Of a DNA stretch of 64,000 bases, positions 22,346 through 33,097 are shown piece by piece. The notes under the pieces were generated by a model. That model had not been told where the DNA came from and did no database searches. It saw nothing but the letters and a program-made list of their open reading frames with translations. A program made the translations under genes and the position numbers. The number at the start of each line of letters is the position of its first letter. Within the stretch, counting starts at the first letter, position 1. The stretch is from Pseudoips prasinana (lineage: Eukaryota > Arthropoda > Insecta > Lepidoptera > Nolidae), in the NCBI GenBank assembly GCA_951640165.1, contig OX621245.1, positions 21,692,330 to 21,756,329 on the forward strand, read 5' to 3'.

Positions 22346-22534
22346 CGCCATTTTAAATAAAAAAAATGAAGTTTGATTTTCCTATACTTACAAATTGAAA
22401 TTCCTGAACACTTAAACAATAACATTAGTGTCTTTAGTGGCACTAAGCTCTTGCAGCCATATAAATATCTTGAACTACAAACAGAGCAGTCGCTTCAATG
22501 ATTAGTAATATGCGTTACAGCTTTAACAGTCGGT

Positions 22535-22790
22535 ATCCTTAACACCAGACAATATTACCAACAGCAGATAACGAGGTCCTGGGTTCAATTCCTGGGTCGG
22601 AGCAAAAGCTCTTTTAGGATTTTTCTGTAAAAAGAATAATTTCTCAATATCACCCTGAAGTATACGCCGTCTCTATTCCGGTCTTATCACCAGACGTCCC
22701 ATCGGAATATGAGAGTGATGGAATAGAAAGGGCCCCTGTGATGCCTGCACACTAGCCGCCGTGGCCGAAAATCAGCTAGGAAGACATTAT
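22535..22790 (+). mobile_element. SINE-C copy, head degraded
   Basis: Carries GTCCTGGGTTCAATTCCTGG (B-box), then TTTTTCTGTAAAAAG, and the downstream module CGTCCCATCGGA and GAGAGTGATGGAATAGAAAG. Best compared with the fuller copy at 38925-39250. Confidence 0.7.
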
Positions 22791-22996
22791 TACGAGTCTT
22801 TAAACACTGTTGACTGTAAACACTGTGAATAGACCAATACTGGTCCAATTATGTATTGACCCAATAATTAGCTGTTTATAGTAGACGTCTTCTGTCTATG
22901 GCTTATCTACTTTATTAATATTTCATAAGTCACAGTCGGCAGCCTGAGTAGCTTCTAAATAATTACTGGCCGACATTAATATGCAACTTATAAATA

Positions 22997-24284
22997 TTAG
23001 GTCTTTACCTATGAAATTGCCGTTCTGCAGTACTGGCCATTTCAAATCAAAATAATTTTTGTTTGGCTAAGAATTCTAATTTCAAATTAATTTTATTTTA
23101 AAAACATGGATTCTTTTTTCCAAAAGTAGTCATTTCTTTATTGATTAGTGTTACATTTTCATCGCATTTCAATCTTTTTCGTCATCATGGATACGTTAAA
23201 AATTCGAGTAATTATGGAATATGAGTACCGTCGTGGCAGCAACGCGGCACAAGCGGCACGCAACATCAACGACGTTTACGGAGCTAACACTACAAACCAA
23301 CGCACCACCTGTTATTGGTTTGCTCGCTTCCGTTCTGGAAATTTCGACCTGAAAAATGAACCTCGCGGTCGTCCGAAGACTTTGGTCGACAATGACGAAT
23401 TAAAGGCGGTTGTGGAAGCTGATGATACACAATCTACGGCTGAATTAGCAGCAGCTTTCGACGTTAGCGTCAAAACAATATTGGTCCATTTGCGTCAAAT
23501 TGGCAAGGTAAAAAAGCTTGACAAATGGGTGCCCCACGAACTCAATGATCGCCAGCGCGAAGTACGCGTCGAGACGTGCCTTGCACTGCTCAACAGACAC
23601 ACAAATGAAGGAATTTTGAACCGCATTGTTACCTGCGATGAAAAATGGATTCTGTTTGATAACCGCAAGCGCTCAGCAAGTTGGTTGGATCCTGGTTCAG
23701 CACCTAAACAATGCCCTAAACGAAAACTTACCCCTAGAAAAGTGATGGTCAATGTTTGGTGGTCTAGCGCCGGTGTGATTCATCACAGCTTCTTACCAAA
23801 CGGGGTGAGCATTACTGCAGATGTGTACTGTGAAGAACTGAGCACAATGATGGAGAAGCTGGCGCATCTCCAACCAGCATTGGTCAATCGCTCGTCTCCG
23901 CTGCTCCTGCACGACAACGCGCGACCTCATACTGCACAGCAGACGGTCTCCAAGTTGCAAGAACTGGGGTTGGAAGCTCTCCGTCATCCGCCCTACTCAC
24001 CAGACCTTGCGCCTACAGACTACTACTTTTTCCAGAATTTGGATAACTTCTTGGCGGGAAAAAAATTCAATACCCGAGAGGCAGTACAAAATGCCTTTGA
24101 AGAATTTGTTGCCTCCCGTCCAGCTGATTTCTTTAAGAAGGGCATCAATAAACTGCCACTGCGATGGCAAAGATGCATTGATTGCATGGGTGATTACTTC
24201 GATTAATACAAATAAAAAAATTCATGAAAAAAATTCGTTTAAATTTTTTCATACAAAACGGCAATTTCATAGGTAAAGACCTAT
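22997..24284 (+). mobile_element. Complete mariner transposon (cecropia-like)
   Basis: 1288 bp, the usual mariner size. The ends are matching inverted repeats of about 30 bp (left TTAGGTCTTTACCTATGAAA, right ...TTTCATAGGTAAAGACCTAT), differing at the outermost base and one inner base. TA flanks both sides (22995-22996 and 24285-24286). It encodes a single intact transposase. The assignment to the cecropia group is from memory of the TTAGGTC-type ends and should be tested by phylogeny. Confidence 0.93.
23187..24206 (+). CDS. Mariner transposase, intact, DD34D
   Basis: 339 residues, close to the family's normal length of about 340-350. It cuts the element out by binding the terminal repeats and reinserts it at TA. 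The N-terminal half is the paired helix-turn-helix DNA-binding region, with the linker GRPKTL (residues 61-66). WVPHEL at 114-119 is the family's conserved dimer motif. The catalytic acids are D151 (TCDEKW), D243 (LHDNARPH) and D278 (SPDLAPTD), 34 residues between the last two, which is the mariner signature. I choose the ATG at 23187 (MDTLKIRV); an upstream non-ATG extension is unlikely. No stop or frameshift, so it may be active or only recently silent. Confidence 0.95.
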   Translation: MDTLKIRVIMEYEYRRGSNAAQAARNINDVYGANTTNQRTTCYWFARFRSGNFDLKNEPRGRPKTLVDNDELKAVVEADDTQSTAELAAAFDVSVKTILVHLRQIGKVKKLDKWVPHELNDRQREVRVETCLALLNRHTNEGILNRIVTCDEKWILFDNRKRSASWLDPGSAPKQCPKRKLTPRKVMVNVWWSSAGVIHHSFLPNGVSITADVYCEELSTMMEKLAHLQPALVNRSSPLLLHDNARPHTAQQTVSKLQELGLEALRHPPYSPDLAPTDYYFFQNLDNFLAGKKFNTREAVQNAFEEFVASRPADFFKKGINKLPLRWQRCIDCMGDYFD

Positions 24285-24359
24285 TACATTAAAATAGTAA
24301 TTAATGCATGATTTAATTTACTTTTAATTTTTATCTAACTGAATAAACTTTAAATGGTC

Positions 24360-24640
24360 TAATTACTTACTTACTTATCGTATGGGCAGTAGTTACCCCA
24401 GTGTCAGAGTTGTTCAAGCCGCCCAGTAGGCTTCTGACATGGCTTAACGACTGTTGTCTAACGACTATAGCCGGGACCGACTGCTTAACGTGCCCTCCGA
24501 AGCACGGAGACGCTCAGGAATTAAACCACCTTTGCGGTCACCCATCTATGGACTGACCGCAAGCCTAGTTGCTTAACCACGCCGATCACTTACGGACCAG
24601 TGACAGCATCTAGCTATGAGCGCCTCAAATGGTCTTATTG
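24360..24640 (+). repeat. Repeat D copy
   Basis: Shares CTTATCGTATGGGCAG, then GCCGCCCAGTA, CTTAACGTGCCCTCCGAAGC and ACGGAGACGCTCA with 61817-61995. Non-coding, not tRNA-headed as far as I can see. Confidence 0.65.
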
Positions 24641-24720
24641 ATTTGGACTGTTAAACTACACATTTCTCCAAAATTATTTCTGTTAAACTGTAGATGTACG
24701 TATTTTTATAGAATTAATTT

Positions 24721-25015
24721 AAAACTATATTTTTGGCTTCGATATCGATTGAAGATCATGCCCCAACGAAAGTAGGAAAGTCACAACTGTACTTTCAAAA
24801 GGATACTTGGGGCGTGATCTTCAATCGATAGAAGCCAAAAATATAGTTTTTTGAATTTTTATCTGTTTGTCTGTATGTATGTCCGTGCTAAACTCAAAAA
24901 GTACTGCATGGATTTACTTAAAATTTTGTATGAATATTACTAAGAGGTCGGGTCAACATATAGGTTACATATTATCACGCTATCACTTAAAGAATTGTTG
25001 AAAATTCGATTAAAA
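24721..25015 (+). mobile_element. Helitron-like remnant with a 45-nt fold-back
   Basis: From about 24838 the sequence (TCTGTTTGTCTGTATGTATG, CTCAAAAAGTACTGCATGGA, AGAGGTCGGGTCAACATATA) matches the antisense element at 58008-58520, which ends in ACTAG. At 24721-24850 its 5' part is present twice in opposite directions: arms 24721-24766 and 24807-24850, spacer about 40 nt. The 3' end is missing. Confidence 0.6.
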
Positions 25016-25082
25016 TAAAACAATATTTTTAAGTTAACACTCAACTGTAGGTCCCAAATTAACACAGATACTACAAGCATAA

Positions 25083-25320
25083 GGGCCAGCGCAGACAGAG
25101 AGGAGCGCAGCGGAGAGGATTTTATTAAGACACTAGAAAATCAACTTTAAATTTATTTAAATAAAGTGCATGTATGCTTGAACATTATAATGCGCGAGAC
25201 TGCGCGAGCATTTTGTCAGGTTCAAGCATATATGCACTTTATTCCTATAGCTCTAAAGTTGATTTTCTAGTGCCTTAATAAAATCCTCTCCGCTGCGCTC
25301 CTCTCTGTCTGCGCTGACCC
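25083..25320. mobile_element. 238-bp MITE with TAA duplication (PIF/Harbinger-type)
   Basis: Begins GGGCCAGCGCAGACAGAGAG and ends with the complement. Inverted similarity runs about 105-115 bp per arm, leaving a short loop. TAA is present at 25080-25082 and 25321-25323. A three-base TWA duplication points to a PIF/Harbinger source. No coding. Confidence 0.85.
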
Positions 25321-25324
25321 TAAG

Positions 25325-27150
25325 GCACACAAACCTTTTAATCTGTTGGTCCTTATAAACTGCTCTAGTAGCAAGCGGGGTAAACTATGACAAGTGAGGT
25401 CCTGTCCTCATATTGACCTAGCTGTATTCTACACAACATAGATACGACAAGTAATAAGACATAACTTCTAACTTGGCTACTATCACTTAAAGTGCGGTAG
25501 TAGAAGTGGATTAAATGTCGATTTGTTTTTCTCTGACTTATTTTTCTTCCAGTCGCAAGTTGCATTTATTGTTACAAATTAAATTAATTAATTTAAAGTA
25601 TAAATAACTTCAGTGTGAATTGTTCAGTAAAACAAGTTGGGTTTATGCGGACAAAGTTATAAGTCGTATATATTAAGAATATAAACTTCACTGGGAAACA
25701 CTGTTCGGGGAACGCTTGAAATTTTCTGTATCTGTCTTTCTCTTCTTATTTTGCTGTTCGCTGGTACATTAAATTTCAATTGTTTTTCTTGTCTTGTTTG
25801 CATTGTTCTCGGAACCAATGGCACGCCGAATGAATGCCGAATTGGCGTAAACTGGCTAGAATGTTCATGTATATTCTAGAACGCTCTCAGACGACTCTAA
25901 ACAGTTTTTATTAGGTTCGCTGGGTGAATTTCTCCAAGGAAGTGCAACGGTAACTTAGAACGTAACTCTAGTAAGTACAATCAATGGTGCTGTTTCTTTT
26001 GTTTTTTTTTTAGTTTCTTCCAACTTCCAACATTTTTTATTTTAATAAAACGCAAATAATGGCCCGAACCTAGTATCAGTAACGGCCACGCACTTTACTA
26101 CTACTATCACTTTACTACTAGCTACCTATATCAAACTTTTGTATGAATAAATAAATATTTCAACTTTACTAAACGAAAAGAAAGCAACAGTTTTACGACC
26201 GGACGGACATACATTATAAACATATAAAAGAGCAGTAAGTCAACCAAAATGGAGCCACATTGGCTCCAACTGTTTGGCTCCCTGACGCTCACAAACGTTG
26301 TTTATTTAGTTTTTATTACTGTAAATAAAGAAATACAGACGTCTGCAAATAAAATAACACTCCATTTCAAAATTAAGTACCTATCTAATTTTTTATACAA
26401 AGTGACTCGAACATTCTCAAGTTATTTAATTTAGAACATACCCTAATGTTAGTACAACTCCTTAAAATACAATATTTCATTCTAATCTTCAACTATGTTA
26501 CGAGGGCACAAAGTGCCCATTAGGCGTATGAAATGGTTGTAAGCAATATAACAGTATAATATTACAAAATGTGTTATTGCGATATGTTATTTACGACAAT
26601 ATCCATTTTAACGGTGCCGTTTCACCATGTATACCACATTAAGCTTCGGGTTAAGTATCGGATAAATATGAGACTGAATTAATCTAATGGATGAGTAAAT
26701 GGGAGGAAGTGAAAACAACCAAATCCCGTGAAATACCGAATGAATTTCACTTGTTTTTATTTCGCCATATTAACATATACTACGTATAACAAAAGAATGT
26801 TAAGGAGTTTAATTTGCCTATGAACTGGAATGAAATGTGATACCCAACTCCTGTCTCATCTGTTTGGTTGTGGCTTCAACAAAAAAGTTTTTAGTCTCGT
26901 AGTAATTTAAGGTTGGTAACCAAGCTGTTAATTTATAATTAAGTTAGTTCCCACTCGAGCTGTAGATTGATGGTACTTTATTTATTTCGTTGTAAAGTCT
27001 CGCACCTTGTCAACTTATGAAGGATATGTCATAAACAATATGATTTTAATTTGCCTGTGAAACTGAACAACGTGTAGCATATCAACATACAAATTCTTAT
27101 TTTTTTTTTAAAGACAGCGGCCGCATTAGCTTTATTAATCATTCTTTTTA
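25325..27150. other. AT-rich spacer, nothing recognised
   Basis: Only short open stretches, none with a motif. A run of CCAAAATGGAGCCACATTGG near 26245 is locally palindromic but unexplained. Confidence 0.5.
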
Positions 27151-27154
27151 TAAT

Positions 27155-27465
27155 AATGTCCTAGGACATTATTTACACACGGCCATCTGATCCCAAACTA
27201 AGCAGAAATTGTACTATGGAAACCAGATAACTGATATACTACATATTATATTACCTTTCTTATGTAAATACAAACTTATATAGATAAATACACCCAGACT
27301 CAGGACAAACAGACATGTTCATGCACCCAAATATTTGTTCTGAGTGGGAATCGAACCGACGACCTCCAGGGTGAAAAACAAGCATTTGCCAATCACGCCA
27401 ACAGGTATTTTACAAACATATAACAGATGGACACAAATTACTACCAGACTCAGAACAACTATTAA
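27155..27465 (-). mobile_element. SINE-A with an adjoining SINE-B remnant
   Basis: 27155-27405 reads on the minus strand as SINE-A: head near 27405 (TTGGCGTGATTGG), B-box GGTTCGATTCC, and the 3' module ending at GTCCTAGGACATTATT. 27405-27465 matches the SINE-B body (AACATATAACAGATGGACAC, CAGACTCAGAACAACTATT). SINE-A therefore appears to have landed in SINE-B. Confidence 0.7.
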
Positions 27466-27897
27466 AACTATAGACAAATATTAAGTATTCAACACATATC
27501 TTCTGTCTTAATATCTCCTGCCCTACTGTCCACAAACATAATGCCACGTTACATTATCATCTCAAGTTAGATAAGTGAATATATTTTTCTTACTACGAAA
27601 ATCTTAAAATTCTTTGAAAAACTATCTATAAAGAGCTTGTAGAATAATTATGTCAAAAAATAAAACAGTCCCTGTCATGGGTTTTCAAATCAAACTTTAT
27701 CGTAATTCATTAAAGATTTGGAACGATTCGATTTGTGTTCACCAACCCTAGAATACCATGTATTTAATTATCTTTTCTATACAACGTTTCTAAATAGCCA
27801 TTGTAAGCATTACAAGTAATTCTTTTGAGGCGTTACTGGTAACTGAGAAGCTTTATTATGAAACACCTTCTATTGGCTACTACCTAGAAAATCCAGG
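27466..27897. other. AT-rich spacer, nothing recognised
   Basis: No ORF or repeat boundary supported. Confidence 0.5.
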
Positions 27898-27899
27898 TA

Positions 27900-28034
27900 G
27901 AGACGCCAGCACGTCCAGCTACCCCAATCTGTCAAATTTATTTTATAGATTTTCAACTTTATCACATAAGCATAAGGTCCAATTTCAATTGGGGAAATTT
28001 GACAGATTAGGATAGCTTGATGTGCTGGCGTCTG
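27900..28034. mobile_element. 135-bp MITE with TA target duplication
   Basis: Same family and length as 13163-13297. TA at 27898-27899 and 28035-28036; ends GAGACGCCAGCACG and GTGCTGGCGTCTG. Confidence 0.82.
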
Positions 28035-28299
28035 TACAACGCCTTTCTTCTTAATTTAAGCTTGGCATAAAACTAAATATAACATTTTGTTGTTCACTGT
28101 TATTGTAACTGATATATATATATAAAAATAGTCGAACCAGAATTTATAAAAACATTGACAAAAATAAATGTATTCTTTATGTTCGTCAATGTTTTCATGA
28201 ATTCAGTTGAACAGTCAATGCTGTTTTAGTTAATGATGTAATCTCAAAATTGAATGTAATCGCGTTTATATAAGGCGTTAATATTATATTACTTGCTGT

Positions 28300-28530
28300 G
28301 TGATGTGATGACGGCGGCGGCGAATATCAGAATATCATCACCCCATCTCATCCCGTGGGGGGCGTAGAAGTCGACCCGGGGGAATATCTACCAGAGGACG
28401 GACAGCAGCGTCTCTCTGTTTACTATGACTACCATACTGCGATCGCCAACCCGCCTGCCAAGCGTGGCGATTACGGCATATTACCCCAAGATGAATCTTG
28501 AGGAGTCTTTTATCCAACATTACAACTGTT
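28300..28530 (+). repeat. Repeat H copy
   Basis: Starts in GGCGGCGGCGAATATCAG, includes TCATCCCGTGGGGGGCGTAG and CTGCGATCGCCAACCCGCCT, paralleling 10915-11130. Non-coding. Confidence 0.55.
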
Positions 28531-28649
28531 ATGATGATATTGTATTATGAAATTAATATTTAAAAACATTAACAAAATAGTAGAGACATTTCAAGATTAA
28601 CGGAGAACTGACTCGCATATTTGTAGTTTAAGATCAAATGTATTTAATT

Positions 28650-28895
28650 TACGGGCCGGTTGGCGTGGTTGGTAAATACTGGCCTTTCATGTCGCAGGTC
28701 GTGGGTTCGATTCCCACCCAGGACAGATGTTTGTGTGCTTGAACATATCTGTTTGTCCTGAGTCTGGGTGTAATTATCTACTTCTAAGTATGTATTTATA
28801 AAAGAAAAGTAGTATATTATGTAATATATCAGTTATCTGGTTTCCATAGTACGCTCTGCTTAGTTTGGGATCAGACGGCCGTGTGTAAATATTTT
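28650..28895 (+). mobile_element. SINE-A, nearly complete
   Basis: The best intact SINE-A reference here: GGCCGGTTGGCGTGGTTGG (A-box region), GGGTTCGATTCCCACC (B-box), GTCCTGAGTCTGGGTGTAAT, AT-rich linker, TATCAGTTATCTGGTTTCC, and CTGCTTAGTTTGGGATCAGA. Transcription of such SINEs is by RNA polymerase III from the internal boxes. Confidence 0.82.
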
Positions 28896-29400
28896 TTTCA
28901 ATAGATTTAATAGTACCAATGATATTTTGAGTATTTACTAAATCCTTTTTGTTTAATTACTTTAATGAAATACCAAATATAAATATTTTCTCCCTACTGA
29001 TCATCCCTACTCATCAAAAACATACTTCGTGAAAATTCATATGGTGCAGGTGTGTAATCTTCAGTTTTGACAAGACACATACATACAAAGGCCGGTAACT
29101 GTTACTATTGTGTTCTGTAGAACAGAACAGAAGTACGTACTGATTGAAATTCTACCATATTATGTAGGGAAATTGAGGGAGTAGGCGCTTCATAAAGATA
29201 ATCTCTGGAAACCGCTGGATGCGGATTGAGTAAGACAGGCAATTGTGGAAATGTTTGGAGAGGCCTTTGTCCAGCAATGGACGTCCATCGGCTGATTTGA
29301 TGATGCTGATGAAAGAAAATCTACAATAACATTTTACTGAAACATATTTAAATCAACTTTTTTGTCTTTTGTCATATACACAATATTTAGTAAAATATAA
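28896..29400. other. AT-rich spacer with a LINE-tail scrap
   Basis: 29250-29310 (GGAGAGGCCTTTGTCCAGCA, GGACGTCCATCGGCTGA, then GATGATG) is the 3'-end style of a common lepidopteran LINE. Nothing else recognised. Confidence 0.45.
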
Positions 29401-29670
29401 TATTCAGACAATATGTAGTAAAATATAAATTTCAATACATAATATTAAAAACTTAAACTAAACATAATCTCCTTGACAATTACTTAATACAACCTAGCTA
29501 AATATCACTACCATTATAAAATAAATTGTATAAATGTTTTAACATTCCGTGTACCAAAATATCTGTAATAAGTAACAAGAAATAATAACTGTATTACAAT
29601 CATGTTCTGACTATTTACAAGCGCTTTTTTAAAGAGTACGTGAATAAAAACCTTTTTTATTTATTTATTT
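29400..29670 (+). repeat. Repeat F, LINE 3'-end copy
   Basis: Matches 59505-59780 over most of its length and 41400-41480 at its end (CATGTTCTGACTATTTACAA, GCGCTTTTTTAAAG, GTGAATAAAAACC). It closes in an ATTT-repeat tail, consistent with a LINE 3' UTR. Confidence 0.6.
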
Positions 29671-29944
29671 ACACAAGGAGGCTGGAACATTGTTGTTCCA
29701 AAAAAGAATGACGTCAACAACATATTTAACATATTATTTTGCGCTATATGTACTATAACTTATTTAATCAATTTATTTTACACTATTAAAATTAAAATCT
29801 AATTTCAAAAAAAGTAGATTTGGTTCCTTTGCCTAGGCAAAATATTCCAAATTAAGGGGTTATGAGATTCTCAGGGGTAATCATAGCCAGGAGAAGAATA
29901 AATAAAGTAGATTTCGATGATGCTGGTATAATGGAGATTCTGAC

Positions 29945-30065
29945 TGATACGTTGGTCTAGTGGTTAGTGATAGTTGTATGCTAGAGGTCGTGAGTTCGAT
30001 CCCCATCTAGAACAAATCTTTATGTTATAAGCACTTGTTCTGTCCCTCGGTGTAATCCTACTTCC
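29945..30065 (+). mobile_element. tRNA-like SINE head (family E)
   Basis: ACGTTGGTCTAGTGGTTAG (A-box region) and GAGGTCGTGAGTTCGATCCC (B-box) followed by a short unrelated body. Single copy in the window, so the family assignment is tentative. Confidence 0.5.
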
Positions 30066-30069
30066 AACT

Positions 30070-30955
30070 AGACGTGTGCGCCGATCGGCGCGGAGCACGC
30101 CGCCGATCAATTTCACACACGCCTCGTCCACGCCGACGCCTCCTGCCAGCGACTGACACAAACAGATCGCTGTCTTCCCGGAGTTTCCTCGAGTCGAGTC
30201 GAAGTCGAAGTCGAAGTCGAAGTCGAAGTCGAAGTCGAAGTCGAAGTCGAAGTCGAAGTCGAAGTCGAAGTCGAAGTCGAAGTCGAAGTCGAAGTCGAAG
30301 TCGAAGTCGAAGTCGAAGTCGAAGTCGAAGTCGAAGTCGAAGTCGAAGTCGAAGTCGAAGTCGAAGTCGAAGTCGAAGTCGAAGTCGAAGTCGAAGTCGA
30401 AGTCGAAGTCGAAGTCGAAGTCGAAGTCGAAGTCGAAGTCGAAGTCGAAGTCGAAGTCGAAGTCGAAGTCGAGGTCGAAGTCAGAGTCAGAGTCAGAGTC
30501 GAAGTTGGTACCATTTTGTACGGGCGCCCTCATGGAACCCTATTCAGTCCCTCGATGAGCTCGTTCCAGAACTGACGACTTTATATGCCCTGTGCGCTCC
30601 GACAGCCTCTTCTGCATTGCATAGCATCTCCGACGGGCCCGCTGGTGCCGACGACACGATGCGACTTATTCCGATCAGAAGTGAAAGCCTGCTAGGCTAA
30701 CTAGCCTGCTAACTTGACGTTCACACTTGTGAACGTCTGGTTAAAAATAAACAACTCCTGGTAGAAAAGTGGCTGGATAGGATAATCCTGTAGTTAACGC
30801 TGGAAATACTTAAGAGTATTGGATATTGGATCCTATATATTAAATTAAAGCATATTTTACTTATTTTCACCATTCACGCCGATGACGCCGCCGCCGCCGA
30901 CATATTTGATGCCAAACGCCGCCGCCGATAATTTAAGCATCGGTGCACATGTCTA
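30070..30955. mobile_element. Candidate TIR element around a microsatellite
   Basis: The left end TAGACGTGTGCGCCGATCGG and the right end GCATCGGTGCACATGTCTA are inverted relatives, about 20 bp. The inside is GC-rich, holds the hexamer array and CCGCCGCCGCCGA runs, and ends with AT-rich DNA. No target duplication longer than TA can be supported. Confidence 0.4.
30190..30503. repeat. (TCGAAG)n hexamer microsatellite, about 45 units
   Basis: Uninterrupted TCGAAG from 30199 to 30470 (272 bp), bordered by TCGAG and TCAGAG variants. A hexamer without stop codons gives open frames on both strands (RS, DF and ST dipeptides); these are artefacts of the repeat. Confidence 0.97.
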
Positions 30956-31344
30956 CTTCCTGCTAATATTATAAATGCAAAAAGGAGATCGGACATTTTA
31001 GTATGGACTTTGGTCCAAGTGGCGTCGGATGATGAGAATTGATTTATTTATTTGATAATTTAATATTATAACACTTACTATACCCGCAAATAAATCGACA
31101 CATGGAGAAAAAAGTAATTGACACATAGGTACAATATCACCCATATTATTTTAATGAGTAGTTGTAATATTTTTTTTTACTGTTTATATGCAGATTATTA
31201 GAAAAATACGATATATATTACAGGTATTCATTAAAGCACACATAACAACATAACATAACGCCTGTAAACCCCGAAGGCTTAAGCAGAGGTATACCTATTA
31301 TAGTAATAATTATGTGTTTTATTTATATATAATAAAGGTTAAAC

Positions 31345-32322
31345 ACTAAATGTTTTGATCGAATTGACCATTCCGATCTAAAACTAATATTAACACAGAT
31401 TGGTATACGAGGTGATCTGTATAGATGGTTTTCATCGTATGTCGAAAACAGAAGCCAAATTGTAGTTCTGAATGGCTACTCGTCGCGAGCGACGTGTGTT
31501 CCTTCAGGAATTCCACAAGGATCATTACTAGGACCTCTTTTGTTCAACATTTTCATTAACGACGTCTCGTACTGTTTTAGAGAATCAAAAATTATACTTT
31601 ATGCCGACGATATGAAGATATTGCGAAAGATATCCTCTCATGAGGATGCCATCTCGCTGCAGCATGATCTAGACCGTTTTCACACATACTGTATCATCAA
31701 CAACCTAGAACTTAATGTCGCCAAGTGCTACGTATGTTCATTTACGCGCAAAGCCAACCCGATAATGCACAATTACAACTTCTCTTCTAAGGTCATAGCT
31801 AGGGTGAATACAATCAACGACTTAGGGGTAACATTCGACTCTAAATTATTATTCGACACACACGTCGACAATATAGTTAAAAGAGCTTCTAAAGCATTAG
31901 GTTTTATTTTTAGAATGTCAGCTGAATTTCAAAATATTAAAACAATTAAAATTCTATTCTGTGCTTACGTCCGAAGTCTTCTCGAATACGCCTCACAGAT
32001 ATGGAACCCTCAATATATTTTCAATTCTTGACGTATATATATCATATATACGTCAAGAATTGAAAATATACAAAAGAAATTTTTGCGGTACATTCAATTT
32101 CGCTGTAAAACATACTTTCCTGATTATTATAGTAGGTGCAAAAAGTTTCATATGCTTCCCTTACACGAGAGAAGGAAGATAGCGGACATGTCCTTATTAC
32201 ATAGCATTGCGAATGTATTGACAGATGTTTCTGAGTTGGTGGACAAAATAGGGCTCCGCGTACCATCAGCATTTCTTAGGCGACAGGATATTCTGCATAC
32301 GCCTGCTACCTATTGCAATTAG
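31345..32322 (+). pseudogene. LINE reverse transcriptase, C-terminal half, broken by a fold-back
   Basis: Frame 1 reads DLKLILTQIGIRGDLYRWFS, then the RT motifs PSGIPQGSLLGPLLFNIF and LYADDMKIL (catalytic YADD), then a C-terminal stretch to IWNPQY. There a 27-nt inverted duplication (32014-32070) introduces a stop. The native continuation resumes in another frame as RIENIQKKFLRYIQFRCKTY and runs to a stop at 32322. The Jockey/I-like clade is a guess from wording. Confidence 0.8.
32014..32070. repeat. Fold-back that disrupts the LINE ORF
   Basis: Perfect 27-nt arms (32014-32040 and 32044-32070) with a 3-nt spacer. The right arm encodes the native RT residues; the left arm is the inserted inverted copy. 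Confidence 0.9.
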
Positions 32323-32716
32323 AGGCAGAACTCGTTCTTAATCAGGGCGAGCCGTACATATAACACTGTAAGTCAGAGAGTCGACATCGACCTCTTTCAC
32401 TCAAGTGCTTCAAGCATAAAGAGAAAGATGTGTAATGATTTTATGATTAATAGCGGCTAATTTAATTAATTAATAGTCTTAGCATAATTAATATCAGAAT
32501 TTATAACATAGTAGATATGCGTGCGAGGATACCCTAAAAACACTAATTGCCTTTGTATAAATTATGTTTTATGAAGTTATTCGTGAAAACTTTTAATTGG
32601 CCATCTCTTTTTTATTATTCTTAAATAATTGTAACCTATTAGCTGTAAGTTTTCGAAATTTGAAAATAAAATAAAATAAAATAAAAAAATTCTGTGTGTA
32701 CTTGTGTACACGCGTT

Positions 32717-33063
32717 AGAAGTTATACTTCTTTGGCGTATGGAAAAAAAATAATTAAAATGCAGTAGTGATTAACGATAAATATTAAAATTAATCATAAA
32801 GATTTTATTTAAATAAAAGTACTGGAATATACAACTTGAACATAGTTATCAATTTTCATACCACCTAGAACTAACTGAATATAAATAATTAATTAAATAA
32901 TTAATGCTGTTAAATTTAGGTGTCAGTGTGCGCGCGCATCGTAAAAATTCACTCTCATCTAGAACTAACTTCATGCTGTTAAATTTAGGTGTCGGTGTGC
33001 GCGCGCATCGTAAAAAATCACTCTCATCATTTTTCTACATCGCGCCAAAAGAAGTATAACTTC
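32717..33063. repeat. Inverted-repeat end region with a tandem subterminal repeat
   Basis: AGAAGTTATACTTCTTTGGCG at 32717 and its near-complement at 33043-33063 face each other. Between them lies a direct duplication (two units containing GCTGTTAAATTTAGGTGTC and GTGTGCGCGCGCATCGTAAA at about 32905-32960 and 32973-33025). This may be the terminal region of the DDE transposon whose gene ends at 33098, or an independent MITE. Confidence 0.6.
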
Positions 33064-33097
33064 GATAAAAGAAACATGAACGATTAATATGTATTTA

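Larger units (their letters stand above)
31345..32692 (+). mobile_element. 5'-truncated LINE with (AAAAT)n tail
   Basis: Begins inside the RT domain, runs through the ORF2 stop near 32322, a 3' UTR of about 340 bp and a terminal AAAATAAAATAAAATAAAA tail at about 32662-32690. 5' truncation and a simple tail are typical of target-primed reverse transcription. Confidence 0.8.

Noticed and set aside
29964..30700. Open frames rich in RS, DF or ST dipeptides on both strands, resembling an SR-type protein
   Set aside because: They are the three-frame readings of the (TCGAAG)n microsatellite. A stop-free hexamer opens frames on both strands, and the flanks show no conserved domain.
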